Shown: piece by piece, positions 34,008 to 42,478 of the stretch
How positions within the stretch are numbered: the first letter of the stretch is position 1
Layout: every line of letters begins with the position of its first letter
From: Proteobacteria bacterium UBA6503
GTDB taxonomy: Bacteria; Pseudomonadota; Alphaproteobacteria; UBA1280; UBA6503
NCBI GenBank assembly: GCA_002436405.1
Contig: DJLZ01000003.1
Location: 8,171-72,170, forward strand
Direction: 5' to 3'
DNA length: 64,000 nucleotides
Made by a program: the position numbers and the translations under genes
The notes under the pieces: model-generated
The model's database searches: none
Told to the model about the DNA's origin: nothing
The model's input: only the letters and a program-made list of their open reading frames with translations

Positions 34008-35412
34008 GTGCTGTACCTCCAACAATAATACCGCCGGTCATGCGTACAGTAGGCATACCGTCGTTAACTGGGGCGCTTTGGCCGTTTTTACCGCATGTGC
34101 CGCCTGCATATTCAAGGCGCATATCGTTACCAATACGGTCAATATTCATTAGTGCATCAAGGCATGAGCCAATAAGCGTTGCACCTTTTACAGGGGCTTT
34201 AATTTCACCGTCTTCAACCAAGTAGGCTTCTGTCGCTTGGAACACAAACTTACCTGCAGCGGTATCTACCTGGCCACCGCTGTAATCAACAGCGTAAATG
34301 GCGCGCTTGGTGTCTTTAATAATATCGGCTGGGTTTTCAGTGCCGTTTAGCATGTAGGTATTACGCATACGTACAAGCGGGCGGTGACGGTAGCTTTGGC
34401 GGCGGCCGTTACCTGTTGGCTTCATGTTATGCAAACGGGCGTTTAGGCGGTCGTTCATGTAGCCTACAAGCTTACCGTCTTCAATAAGGGTCGTGTTTTC
34501 GGTTGGCGTACCTTCATCATCGATGTTCAATGAACCACGTGAGCCTTCAATGGTACCGTCATCAACAATGGTCACGCCTTTAGCGGCAACTTGTTTGCCC
34601 ATCATACCTGAGAAGGCTGACCCTGTGCGGATGCTATCACCTTCAAGGCCGTGGCCAATGGCCTCGTGGAAAATTACGCCTGAACCACCAGCACCCAAAA
34701 TCACAGGCATTTCACCCGCTGGGCATGGCACTGATTGCATTAGCACGTCAACTTGTTTAAGGGCACGGTCGGCAACGGCTTTCCAGCCGTCAAAAATACC
34801 TTTGTAGCCATCACGGCGGCTGTAGTTCGCACGGCCAGTTTCACGGCGGGTGCCGTCATCCATGGTTACGCTGATAACCAGCAGCACCATAGGGCGGCGG
34901 TCAGTGGCTACGTGGCCATCTGGGCGTACAATCAAAACGTCTTGCACGTTGGCCGAAATCACAACCTGCACTTGGCGCACGCGGTTGTCATAGCCGCGGA
35001 TGTAGGCGTCAATCTCTTGCGCAAGTTTAATGCGCTTCGGTAGGTCATAGTCAGCGCTAAGTGGTGAAACTTCAGGGTAAACGGGGGTAATGGTGCCAAC
35101 GGGCGGCATGGCAAGGGTGCCATTGCCAGGGGCTGCTGCTGAAAGTTCCTTTGCGGCTTTTTCGATCGCACCTTTTGTAAGGTCGTTACTGTACACATAA
35201 GCCTGAAACTCATCCACCACGCGGCGTAGGCCAAAGCCCATTGAGTTGTTGAACGAGGTTGACTTAATTTCACCGTCGTCAAGAATCACGCTTTCTGAAA
35301 GAACGTTTTCAACAAAAAGCTCACCGTCGTCGGCGCCTTTGGTTGCTTTACCTACAATCGGGATAAGTGCCTGCGCATCTAGCCCAATTTTTTGTTCAAG
35401 TGGATTGCTCAT
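34000..35412 (-). CDS. tldD: Metalloprotease TldD
   Basis: 470 residues. The metal site HEAIGHGLEGD (HExxxH) lies in the middle and VRMTGGIIVGG near the end. It is the catalytic zinc subunit of the TldD/TldE heterodimer. It is translated first and coupled to pmbA. ATG follows a modest ribosome site. Confidence 0.96.
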   Translation of the reverse strand: MSNPLEQKIGLDAQALIPIVGKATKGADDGELFVENVLSESVILDDGEIKSTSFNNSMGFGLRRVVDEFQAYVYSNDLTKGAIEKAAKELSAAAPGNGTLAMPPVGTITPVYPEVSPLSADYDLPKRIKLAQEIDAYIRGYDNRVRQVQVVISANVQDVLIVRPDGHVATDRRPMVLLVISVTMDDGTRRETGRANYSRRDGYKGIFDGWKAVADRALKQVDVLMQSVPCPAGEMPVILGAGGSGVIFHEAIGHGLEGDSIRTGSAFSGMMGKQVAAKGVTIVDDGTIEGSRGSLNIDDEGTPTENTTLIEDGKLVGYMNDRLNARLHNMKPTGNGRRQSYRHRPLVRMRNTYMLNGTENPADIIKDTKRAIYAVDYSGGQVDTAAGKFVFQATEAYLVEDGEIKAPVKGATLIGSCLDALMNIDRIGNDMRLEYAGGTCGKNGQSAPVNDGMPTVRMTGGIIVGGTAHD

Positions 35413-35550
35413 GTATATGTGCCTTTATGAATCTATTTTTATTCTTTACGGAACCAATGCGCCGCACGCCTATAAGTTCCATTACACTTAGTGTAACAGT
35501 TTTAATTCGGCGGTGGGGAAAGAACGTTACTTATAACGTATAGAAAATTG

Positions 35551-36114
35551 CTACGAACGTAAGCCTAATGAGCGCAAGCGGTCGTACATCACAATGGCAC
35601 CTGCAACGCCCACGTTCACGCAGAAGCGCATAGGGATTTTGATGGTGAAATCACACTTGGCCAAAATGTCTTTATCCAAGTTGCCACCCTCTGGGCCAAG
35701 GATGTAAATGGCTTGGCGGGGGTGTACAAAATTAGGAAGGTCAATGGCGTCGTCAGTCAGTTCAACGCCTACAAGTTTTGCACCTTGAGGCACTTCCATT
35801 TTTTCAACAGATTCATAGTTGTAAACAGGAATACTTGAAGTAGCACCTGAAGTATCAGCCTCGCGTAAACCCTTACGAGAATAGTCAGCCGAAACGGTGA
35901 AAAAGTAGCTTGCGCCAAACGCGTATGAGGTGCGAAGTAGGTTGCCCAAGTTGTGCGCTTTTGACAGACGATCCACCCCAATGGCGAAGTAGCCTTTCAT
36001 GTTTGGCGCAGGGCCAATAGGGGCACGCTTGCCACCCTTATTCATGCGAGAGGGTTTGCGTGGGCTCATGTATTGTTTGGTTTGCTTCTTTTCCATAAGT
36101 TGGAATATAGCCAT
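35551..36114 (-). CDS. TrmH/SpoU-family RNA 2'-O-methyltransferase
   Basis: 187 residues (the start could be the second Met at 36096). It has a knotted SPOUT fold: NLGNLLRTSYAFGA is motif 1 with the catalytic Arg, YILGPEGGNL is motif 2, and IPMRFCVNVGVAGAIVMYDR is motif 3. The usual N in motif 3 (NVGVA) is kept. It methylates tRNA or rRNA riboses; the target is not evident. A basic N-terminal extension (KPSRMNKGGKRAP) may bind RNA. Confidence 0.88.
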   Translation of the reverse strand: MAIFQLMEKKQTKQYMSPRKPSRMNKGGKRAPIGPAPNMKGYFAIGVDRLSKAHNLGNLLRTSYAFGASYFFTVSADYSRKGLREADTSGATSSIPVYNYESVEKMEVPQGAKLVGVELTDDAIDLPNFVHPRQAIYILGPEGGNLDKDILAKCDFTIKIPMRFCVNVGVAGAIVMYDRLRSLGLRS

Positions 36115-36135
36115 TTTTTCAAATGGCGCAAGTTT

Positions 36136-36867
36136 TTATGCGGCCCAAGGGTGGTTGCGCTCGTGGGGGCTGCGTTTGCTCATTTGCCAGTTATAGTCAA
36201 ACAGCGGGTTAACGGTGTTGCCTTGGCGGGCGTATTGCTTGCGTGAGATTGAGACTTTTACAAACGTGCGCTTTGTCGTCTCTTCGCACATGCTGCAACG
36301 GTGCACCACGAACGGATCCAACTTCAGGATGGTGTGCGTGGGGTAGGTGATAACCTCACTCTTTTCAGCGATAGCATCAAAGGTCTCGAGGCTTGCGGCG
36401 CATTCGGTCTTTTCAAGGGGGAAGGGCGCATTGAAAAACTCAGTCGGTAGGCAATCATACAAAATATACGTGTGGCTTACCTCGCCAGCTTCTTGGGCGA
36501 TGTATTCGGCATTTTCGGTTGTGATATCAAGCTGCGCATCCTTGGTTTCAATATAGGCATCACTGTGTGCCCCAGGGCGGCGGCCAGTGCGGCCGGCTTC
36601 TACCTGCTTTTGGTCAATGGTAATGTACACGTAGTGGTCGGCTTCAAAATCGCCGTATTGTTTTTCGTGGGCTTTAATCATGTTAATCACGCAGCTAAAG
36701 TCGGCAATTTCATCAGGGATGCGCCAACCTTGTTGCGGCATGTGAATGGGCATATCAAGGTGGCGTACACCTCTGAACTTCGGGAAGGTCTCAGGTGTAA
36801 GCTGCCCCACAACGTCGGGTAGGTTTACTTTGTTGAATTGCTGGATGTTCCAAGTTTTACGCTGCAT
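36136..36867 (-). CDS. Unknown protein with 2OG-oxygenase-like HxD...H...R pattern, nad operon
   Basis: 243 residues from the ATG at 36867 (AAAGG upstream). I do not recognise the family by name. A possible Fe(II)/2-oxoglutarate site is His101 and Asp103 (GAHSDAY), His189 (DPFVVHRC) and Arg200 (KRTFVKVSISRKQYAR). Two Cys (CSMC, 191-194) follow the second His. It begins 10 bases after nadC, so it is probably co-transcribed with nadABC, which suggests a link to NAD or to an NAD-regulated process. A GTP cyclohydrolase assignment was considered and does not fit. Confidence 0.6.
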   Translation of the reverse strand: MQRKTWNIQQFNKVNLPDVVGQLTPETFPKFRGVRHLDMPIHMPQQGWRIPDEIADFSCVINMIKAHEKQYGDFEADHYVYITIDQKQVEAGRTGRRPGAHSDAYIETKDAQLDITTENAEYIAQEAGEVSHTYILYDCLPTEFFNAPFPLEKTECAASLETFDAIAEKSEVITYPTHTILKLDPFVVHRCSMCEETTKRTFVKVSISRKQYARQGNTVNPLFDYNWQMSKRSPHERNHPWAA

Positions 36868-36877
36868 GTCTATACCT

Positions 36878-37780
36878 TTAAATAATATCCAAACCAACAT
36901 CAAAGTTCTTGGCGCTATGGGTAATAAACCCACTTGAGATGTAATCTACACCGCTTTCAGCAATGGTGCGCACAGTGTCGGGGGTGACGTTGCCTGAGGC
37001 TTCAGTTACCATGTTTAGCCCGCTGGCTTTCACCATGCTTACGGCTTTGGTAAGTGTTTCGCCCGTCATGTTATCAAGTAGCACAATATCTGCACCGCCA
37101 AGGTTGATAAGCTCTTGCAGTTGGTCGAGGGTATCTACTTCAACCTCAATTTTAATACTGTGGCTTTTACCAGCTTTAGCGGCGGTGAGGGCAGCTTCTA
37201 AGCCGCCAGCGTAAGCGATGTGATTGTCTTTAATCATAATCATATCGTAAAGGCCCATGCGGTGGTTTACGCCGCCGCCGCAGGTAACAGCGTACTTTTG
37301 TAGCGCACGTAGGTTCAGTTGCGTTTTGCGGGTATCTAGTAGTTTGGTGGTTGTACCTTCAAGTTGGCGGGCCATACTGTAGGTGGTGGTCGCAATGCCG
37401 CATAGGTGACCAAGCAAGTTAAGGGCAACACGTTCAGCCGTTAAAATGCTGCGGGCTTTGCCGCTAACTTTGGCAAGGGGGGTGCCTTTGGTCACAAGTT
37501 CGCCGTCATTTACAAAAGCCTCAATGGTCGATGTGGGGTCAACCAGTTCAAAAGTTTTGAGGGCCATTTTAAGGCCTGCAATCACACCTTCATCGCGGGC
37601 CACAAAAGTAGCGTTTGCGGTTTTGGTTTCGGGGATTGTTAGCGTACTTGTGATGTCTCCCGTAAGGCCTAAATCTTCCTTCAAAGCGTCTTGCAAAGTG
37701 CTGAGGTAAAGTGCTTCAGGAAGCGCTGCCGGGGTGCTGATTCGATGTGTGTTTTGTACGGTTTTAAGCTGCGGTTTCAT
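36878..37780 (-). CDS. nadC: Nicotinate-nucleotide pyrophosphorylase (carboxylating), quinolinate phosphoribosyltransferase
   Basis: 300 residues from the ATG at 37780, preceded by AAGAAGGGG. Conserved active-site stretches include LLDTRKTQLNLRALQKYAVTCGGG, NHRMGLYDMIMIKDNH and TEASGNV. It makes nicotinate mononucleotide from quinolinate and PRPP. The start lies inside the 3' end of nadB (17-base overlap). The usual TTPG after TRKT is changed to TQLN, which is within the range of the family. Confidence 0.95.
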   Translation of the reverse strand: MKPQLKTVQNTHRISTPAALPEALYLSTLQDALKEDLGLTGDITSTLTIPETKTANATFVARDEGVIAGLKMALKTFELVDPTSTIEAFVNDGELVTKGTPLAKVSGKARSILTAERVALNLLGHLCGIATTTYSMARQLEGTTTKLLDTRKTQLNLRALQKYAVTCGGGVNHRMGLYDMIMIKDNHIAYAGGLEAALTAAKAGKSHSIKIEVEVDTLDQLQELINLGGADIVLLDNMTGETLTKAVSMVKASGLNMVTEASGNVTPDTVRTIAESGVDYISSGFITHSAKNFDVGLDII

Positions 37781-39374
37781 TGCGGTAAACCCCTTCTTTT
37801 TCAACTTTAGATGTTGATTGTAATTTATTGATTAAAATTGATTTTTTATGTGTACTTTGCGTTGTGGGATAGTCGCTACGCATGTGGCCGCCACGGCTTT
37901 CAGTGCGGGCTAACGCTGCGGTTAAAACAAGCGGGGCAAGGGTCATTAAATTGTGCAGTTCAATCGCCTGCGGAATGTCATCACCTGTGGCAATAAGAGC
38001 TGGCAAGTTTTGCAACGTTGCAAGTTTTTGAATGCCATTTTCAAGCCCCTGTTTTTCACGAACCAGACCTGCTGATTTATACATAGTGTCACGCAGGTTT
38101 TGTTTTGTGGCAGCCGCATGTTTTACCAACGTGAGGCGTGGTGGCGTTGTACCAATTTTAACGTTTTGTTTTTCAATTTGCTTAATGTCGGTAGCAGCTG
38201 ATTTTGCAAAAACCAAACACTCAAGCAAGCTGTTGCTGGCAAGGCGGTTGGCACCGTGCACACCTGTAACGGCAACCTCACCCACAGCCCACAAACCGGG
38301 AACATCGGTTTTACCAGCAAGGTCGGTACGTACACCGCCCATGTAGTAGTGGGCTGCCGGCGCTACAGGAAGTAGATCGGTAGCAGGGGTAAGGCCATAT
38401 TCTGCGCACAAGCGTGTAACGGTTGGGAACTTAGTCTCAACGTTTGCAATGTGGCGTACGTCTAGGTAAGGGGTGCGGTCAGCTGCAAGTTCAGCCCAAA
38501 CGCCGCGGGCCACAACGTCACGTGGGGCAAGCTCAGCGTCTTTATGCAGGTTTAGCATAAAGCGCTCGCCGTTTTTGTTGACCAACTTACCACCTGAGCC
38601 ACGTAGGGCTTCGGTCAGGAGTGGCTGTTTGCCGTCGGGCGTTTTAACAGCGAGTGACGTTGGGTGAAATTGCACAAACTCAAGGTCAGCCAGTGTGGCA
38701 CCAGCTTCGTAAGCAAGGGCAATGCCGTCGCCAGTTGAAGCGGCTGGGTTGGTGGTATGGCTAAACATTTGGCCAGCACCGCCTGTAGCAAGCACAACGT
38801 TTGCGGCTTGAAGTTTTAGCCAACCATCTTGGGTATTAAAGCCCCAAGCGCCTGTAAGCTTGCCGTTCTTTTTAACAAGTTCAGCAATGTGGGTATTGGA
38901 TACCACCTGAATGTGGCGGGCTTTTTCAACTGCTGCTGCTAGAGTTTGCGACAAGTGCCAGCCAGTGGCATCACCACCAGCGTGTACAATGCGGGCCATG
39001 CTATGCGCCGCCTCTAAACCTACCAAGATATTCCCTTTAGCGTCACGGTCAAACGGCATCCCTAGGGCCAGCAGTTGTTCAACAACTTTGGAACCTTCTG
39101 TTGTTAGGTGATTTACTGCCGCTTTATCAGTCAGGCCTGCACCTGCAAAGTGCGTATCATCCGCATGCAGGGCTGGGGTATCACCTTTAGCAAATACGGT
39201 GGCAATGCCGCCTTGGGCATGCGCGGTGCTGCCGCCAACAAGGCCTTCGGTTTTAGTGACAAGTAGTACATTAAGTGGGGCAAGCGCAAGGGCTGTTGCC
39301 ATACCAGCTGCACCAGAGCCTATCACTAAAACATCAGCGTTAAGGGTAGGGTAGGTTTTAAGATTACGAGGCAT
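37764..39374 (-). CDS. nadB: L-aspartate oxidase
   Basis: 536 residues. The FAD-binding N-terminus is VLVIGSGAAGMATALAL, followed by GGSTAHAQGG, TEALRGSGGKLVN and PAAHYYMGGVRTDLAGKT. It oxidises aspartate to iminoaspartate for NadA. The final ~40 residues (from RSDYPTT) are typical, then a short extra tail overlaps nadC. It starts 15 bases after nadA. Confidence 0.95.
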   Translation of the reverse strand: MPRNLKTYPTLNADVLVIGSGAAGMATALALAPLNVLLVTKTEGLVGGSTAHAQGGIATVFAKGDTPALHADDTHFAGAGLTDKAAVNHLTTEGSKVVEQLLALGMPFDRDAKGNILVGLEAAHSMARIVHAGGDATGWHLSQTLAAAVEKARHIQVVSNTHIAELVKKNGKLTGAWGFNTQDGWLKLQAANVVLATGGAGQMFSHTTNPAASTGDGIALAYEAGATLADLEFVQFHPTSLAVKTPDGKQPLLTEALRGSGGKLVNKNGERFMLNLHKDAELAPRDVVARGVWAELAADRTPYLDVRHIANVETKFPTVTRLCAEYGLTPATDLLPVAPAAHYYMGGVRTDLAGKTDVPGLWAVGEVAVTGVHGANRLASNSLLECLVFAKSAATDIKQIEKQNVKIGTTPPRLTLVKHAAATKQNLRDTMYKSAGLVREKQGLENGIQKLATLQNLPALIATGDDIPQAIELHNLMTLAPLVLTAALARTESRGGHMRSDYPTTQSTHKKSILINKLQSTSKVEKEGVYRNETAA

Positions 39375-39389
39375 AGTCTGACCCTCTCG

Positions 39390-40463
39390 TTAAGCAACAC
39401 GTTGGGTTGTTTTGGTTTCAGCTTTGTCCTTAATGCGGCGCTCACGCTCTTCGTCCACTGCGAGCATAGCTTCTACGGCAAGGCGTGCACGGTCGGCCAC
39501 TTCAGGGTCAACGGTCACTTCAGGCCCTAGCGTACGAAGGCTCTCGAGAATTTTTGGCAATGTAATGCGCTTCATGTGTGGGCATAGGTTGCATGGGCGA
39601 ATAAACTCAACGTCATGCACTTCGGCGGCCACGTTGTCGCTCATTGAACATTCAGTCACCATCAGGATGCGTTTAGGGCGTTTATCCTTCGCGTAGTTAA
39701 TCATGCCTGCGGTTGAACCACAGAAGTCAGCTTCTTCAATCACGTCTGGTGGGCACTCAGGGTGGGCGATGATGGTGATATCGCCTTTATATTGCTCACG
39801 GTATTTGCGTAGCTCTTCGCCTGTAAAGCGCTCGTGCACTTCGCAGCTGCCTGCCCAAGTTAAAATCTTCTTGCTGGTTTGTTTTGAAATCCAGTTTGCA
39901 AGGTATTGGTCAGGGATACACAGAACAGTATCACTCTCGAGTGATTCAATAATCTCAACCGCGTTGCCTGAGGTGCAGCAAATGTCGCACTCGGCTTTTA
40001 CTTCAGCGCTGGTGTTCACGTAAGTCACAATCGGCACACCTGGGTGGGCTTCACGTAGGGCACGTACATCAGCTGCTGTAATGCTTGAGGCAAGTGAACA
40101 GCCAGCTTCCATATCAGGTACGATAACTGTTTTGCTTGGGTTCAGTAGTTTTGAGGTTTCAGCCATAAAGTGCACACCGCACTGGATAATCACATCAGCA
40201 TCAGTTTCAGTTGCCATACGGGCAAGGCCTAGGCTATCGCCAACATAGTCAGCCACGGTGTGGAAGATATCGGGCGTCATGTAGTTGTGGGCAAGGATGA
40301 CGGCGTTCTTTTCTTTCTTTAGGCGGTTGATTTCAGCCACGTAAGGGGCAATAGCTGGCCATTCAAAATCAGGGATAACGGTTTTAACCTTATCGTAAAT
40401 AGGGGCGGTGGCTTCTTCAATTTCAACCGTAAACTTAGGGGTGGTGTTTGTAGGGGTGGTCAT
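39390..40463 (-). CDS. nadA: Quinolinate synthase
   Basis: 357 residues from the ATG at 40463 (AGGAAG upstream); the frame is open further 5' into the operator region. It is a [4Fe-4S] enzyme with cysteines in MEAGCSLA, AECDICCTSG and RPCNLCPHM. It condenses iminoaspartate with dihydroxyacetone phosphate to quinolinate. It is the first gene of nadA-nadB-nadC. Upstream palindromes shared with the nrtR region point to NrtR control. The Lys/Glu-rich tail after the last motif is longer than in E. coli. Confidence 0.96.
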   Translation of the reverse strand: MTTPTNTTPKFTVEIEEATAPIYDKVKTVIPDFEWPAIAPYVAEINRLKKEKNAVILAHNYMTPDIFHTVADYVGDSLGLARMATETDADVIIQCGVHFMAETSKLLNPSKTVIVPDMEAGCSLASSITAADVRALREAHPGVPIVTYVNTSAEVKAECDICCTSGNAVEIIESLESDTVLCIPDQYLANWISKQTSKKILTWAGSCEVHERFTGEELRKYREQYKGDITIIAHPECPPDVIEEADFCGSTAGMINYAKDKRPKRILMVTECSMSDNVAAEVHDVEFIRPCNLCPHMKRITLPKILESLRTLGPEVTVDPEVADRARLAVEAMLAVDEERERRIKDKAETKTTQRVA

Positions 40464-40489
40464 GGGTCTTGCTTTCTTCCTGTTTAATG

Positions 40490-40627
40490 CTCTGATTGAG
40501 TATAAATAAGTGTAAAAAAATATGCTCAACGTGGGCGGTCTAATTTTTTAGTTATTAACCAGTTTGTTCCTACTGAATTAATAATACTCAATATGAGTAT
40601 ATATAATATATGCTCAATATGAGGATA
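40490..40627 (-). promoter_or_regulatory. nadA operator region, candidate NrtR sites
   Basis: ATACTCAATATGAGTAT (40584-40600) is a near-perfect dyad, and TGCTCAATATGAGGATA (40611-40627) is a second copy 10 bases on. Half-like copies TATGCTCAAC (40521-40530) and TTGAGTATA (40496-40504) lie closer to the start. The same TATGCTCAATGT occurs before nrtR (43494). The AT-rich sequence between them can hold a promoter. Confidence 0.6.
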
Positions 40628-40663
40628 TATGTCAACGGATAAATTTAAAAAAGTTTAAAAAAT

Positions 40664-40693
40664 AAAAAAGCCCCCACCGTGTTGGTGGGGGCT
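40664..40693 (-). terminator. Terminator of the larger ankyrin-like gene
   Basis: AAGCCCCCACC-AACAC-GGTGGGGGCTTTTTT on the minus strand. Confidence 0.85.
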
Positions 40694-40725
40694 TCGTAAG
40701 CAGTTATAGGGCAGTTATTGGGGGG

Positions 40726-41475
40726 TTAGGGCTTGGCAAAGCCTGCTTCTTCAAGCATGGCAATGCTGTAGCGCATGCCGCTAAAGCGGTTTTGCGCCAG
40801 TTCAGCCATCATCGTACCAAGGATGCTGCGCTGTTGCTTGACCTCGGGGCAGGACTCACCAATGCTGATGAGTTCGGTGACCCGATTATTGATGGCCAGG
40901 TTCGTCGTCACGTTATTGCAGCCATCGGGCTGCTGTGCCGAGTGCATAGTGATTGCCTTGGGGCAAACACGGCTGAGGGCCACAACGCCGGCGTTGTTCC
41001 CCCGATAGCAGAAAATATCCACCGGCGTATAGCCGCAGGCATTCTGTATCGTCAGGAGCTCAGGGTTGAGCACCGCAAGGGTAATCAGCGCTTCGGTATC
41101 GTCCTGTACCGCGAAGGCGTGGGCGATGGTTCTGCCATAGTTCATGGCGTTGGTGATGGTCAGCACGGCCGGTTCGATTGTGGCCATAGCCAGAACACCA
41201 TCAATGTCACGCTTTTTGGCAAGCCACGTGGTGGGGTAGTAACCACGGTCGTCGGCTGCAAGCAGGATGGAGGCATCACGCTGGGCGAGGGCTTCCATGG
41301 CTTCGATGTTGTGATGTTGTGCAAAGTAGTGCGCGGCATTCAGGTCGGATTCGGGCATCTGAGCGGTAACGTCAGCGCCGTTGTCGATGGCCTGTAGGGC
41401 AGCGGCAAGGTTGTTGGCCTTGGCGGCAGCCAGCAGGTCGAGGTTCATCGTGAACTGAGCTTGTGCAGTGCGCAT
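40726..41475 (-). CDS. Ankyrin-repeat-like protein, paralog 1
   Basis: 249 residues with several degenerate ankyrin-type repeats: LLAAAKANNLAAALQAIDNGADVTAQ, then NAAHYFAQHHNIEAMEALAQRD, and later TIAHAFAVQDDTEALITLAVLNPELL and VDIFCYRGNNAGVVALSRVCP. No signal peptide is clear. Such repeats mediate protein binding. GGAG lies just upstream of the ATG. Third-position GC is high compared with neighbours, as in the other two paralogs (41640, 59525). A terminator follows. Confidence 0.7.
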   Translation of the reverse strand: MRTAQAQFTMNLDLLAAAKANNLAAALQAIDNGADVTAQMPESDLNAAHYFAQHHNIEAMEALAQRDASILLAADDRGYYPTTWLAKKRDIDGVLAMATIEPAVLTITNAMNYGRTIAHAFAVQDDTEALITLAVLNPELLTIQNACGYTPVDIFCYRGNNAGVVALSRVCPKAITMHSAQQPDGCNNVTTNLAINNRVTELISIGESCPEVKQQRSILGTMMAELAQNRFSGMRYSIAMLEEAGFAKP

Positions 41476-41588
41476 AAAGTCTCCTGTTATGGGAGGGAAA
41501 AGGAATCAAGATAGTGTTATAAGCCACATGTAAGGCACATGCGTAGGCATTACAAGCCGAAAACTTAAGGTATCAGTGGTTTAGACGT

Positions 41589-41615
41589 AAAAAACCGCCC
41601 CGAAGGGCGGTTTTT
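41589..41615 (-). terminator. Terminator of the smaller ankyrin-like gene
   Basis: AAAAACCGCCC-TTCG-GGGCGGTTTTTT on the minus strand. Confidence 0.85.
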
Positions 41616-41639
41616 CTCGTTAAGGGAATCTAACCCAAA

Positions 41640-42167
41640 TTACCAGTTGGTACGAACCTTGATTTCGTGCTCTTTCAAGCGACGAACAGATTCAACGTCA
41701 ACGTGGTTTTGGAATCGTTTCCATGTGATGGGGCCGTCCTTGTCTTCTTGTGCGAAGACACCGCCATTGATATAGGCGAGAGCCAGTACGGTTTTAACGT
41801 TCTGGTACTGTGCGAACCATGTGGCCATGCTGTTACCGCGGTCGTTTACCTGACGCACAATGTGCGGGTATTCAGACGCAACGGTTACAGCGGCATCGCC
41901 ATGGTTGTGCATAGCAAAACAGATGCCCGGTGTACTACCGGTGTTATCCGTAAGCTCAAGGGTGGCTTTGTTGATCTTGGCCATGCCAATAACTGCGCGG
42001 CAGTTACCGTGGCATGCAAAAAGAATTGCAGCAGAGTCGCCGTTTTCATCCTGAGTCAGAATGTCAGCGCCAGCTTCAATTGCTTTTTTAGCCGAAGCCC
42101 AATCATCATTTTTTGCAGCCTTAAGCAGGTCTGCATTAAGCGAAGGTTGTTGGTTAGAAATGTTCAT
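41640..42167 (-). CDS. Ankyrin-repeat-like protein, paralog 2
   Basis: 175 residues. LLKAAKNDDWASAKKAIEAGADIL at the start is a clear ankyrin-type repeat and matches the first repeat of the 249-residue protein downstream; SAAILFACHGNCRAVIGMAKIN and SMATWFAQYQNVKTVLALAYINGG are further units. It ends in a basic/acidic tail (KRFQNHVDVESVRRLKEHEIK). GGAG precedes the ATG. It has its own terminator at 41589, so it is transcribed separately from the paralog 1 gene. Confidence 0.7.
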   Translation of the reverse strand: MNISNQQPSLNADLLKAAKNDDWASAKKAIEAGADILTQDENGDSAAILFACHGNCRAVIGMAKINKATLELTDNTGSTPGICFAMHNHGDAAVTVASEYPHIVRQVNDRGNSMATWFAQYQNVKTVLALAYINGGVFAQEDKDGPITWKRFQNHVDVESVRRLKEHEIKVRTNW

Positions 42168-42478
42168 AGAACTCCTTATTTATCGCGAACGATAAATAGT
42201 GTCGAAAGGTAAAGAGAAGATATAAAAAGTCCTTTTAGGAAAACATAACTTATGTGCTAACCCTGCAAATGTCAAGGGTTATGAAATCGGCTTGTAATAA
42301 AATCAAAGGGTTATGGGATTACGATAAGGATAAAGGGCGCGTTTTATTCAGCGGGAGGGTGAGGATTTTGGGAAGAGATTTTACGTTTTTAAGGCAGTGA
42401 GGCACGCAGTGTAGTTACGCCTACATGAGTACCGAACAACGTGAAAAATGTAAAATATCGCCCAAAAGGCCAGCCGTG
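42168..42478. other. Gene-free interval with dispersed palindrome copy B
   Basis: No ORF is supported. AT-rich sequence occupies 42168-42340; the palindrome at 42355-42475 fills most of the rest. Confidence 0.6.
42355..42475. repeat. Dispersed intergenic palindrome, copy B
   Basis: GTGAGGATTTTGGG at the left, core TGTAG-TTACGC-CTACA (about 42410), and ATCGCCCAAAAGGCC at the right. The outer blocks are the reverse complement of those of copy C at 30566. Confidence 0.6.

Noticed and set aside
36136..36933. GTP cyclohydrolase FolE2 assignment for the nad-operon gene
   Set aside because: The conserved FolE2 motifs and Cys/His metal pattern do not match; the longer start at 36933 overlaps nadC without a ribosome site.
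33000..39300. Long plus-strand ORFs opposite tldD, pmbA and nadB
   Set aside because: They are antisense shadows of well-conserved genes, with atypical composition and no ribosome sites.
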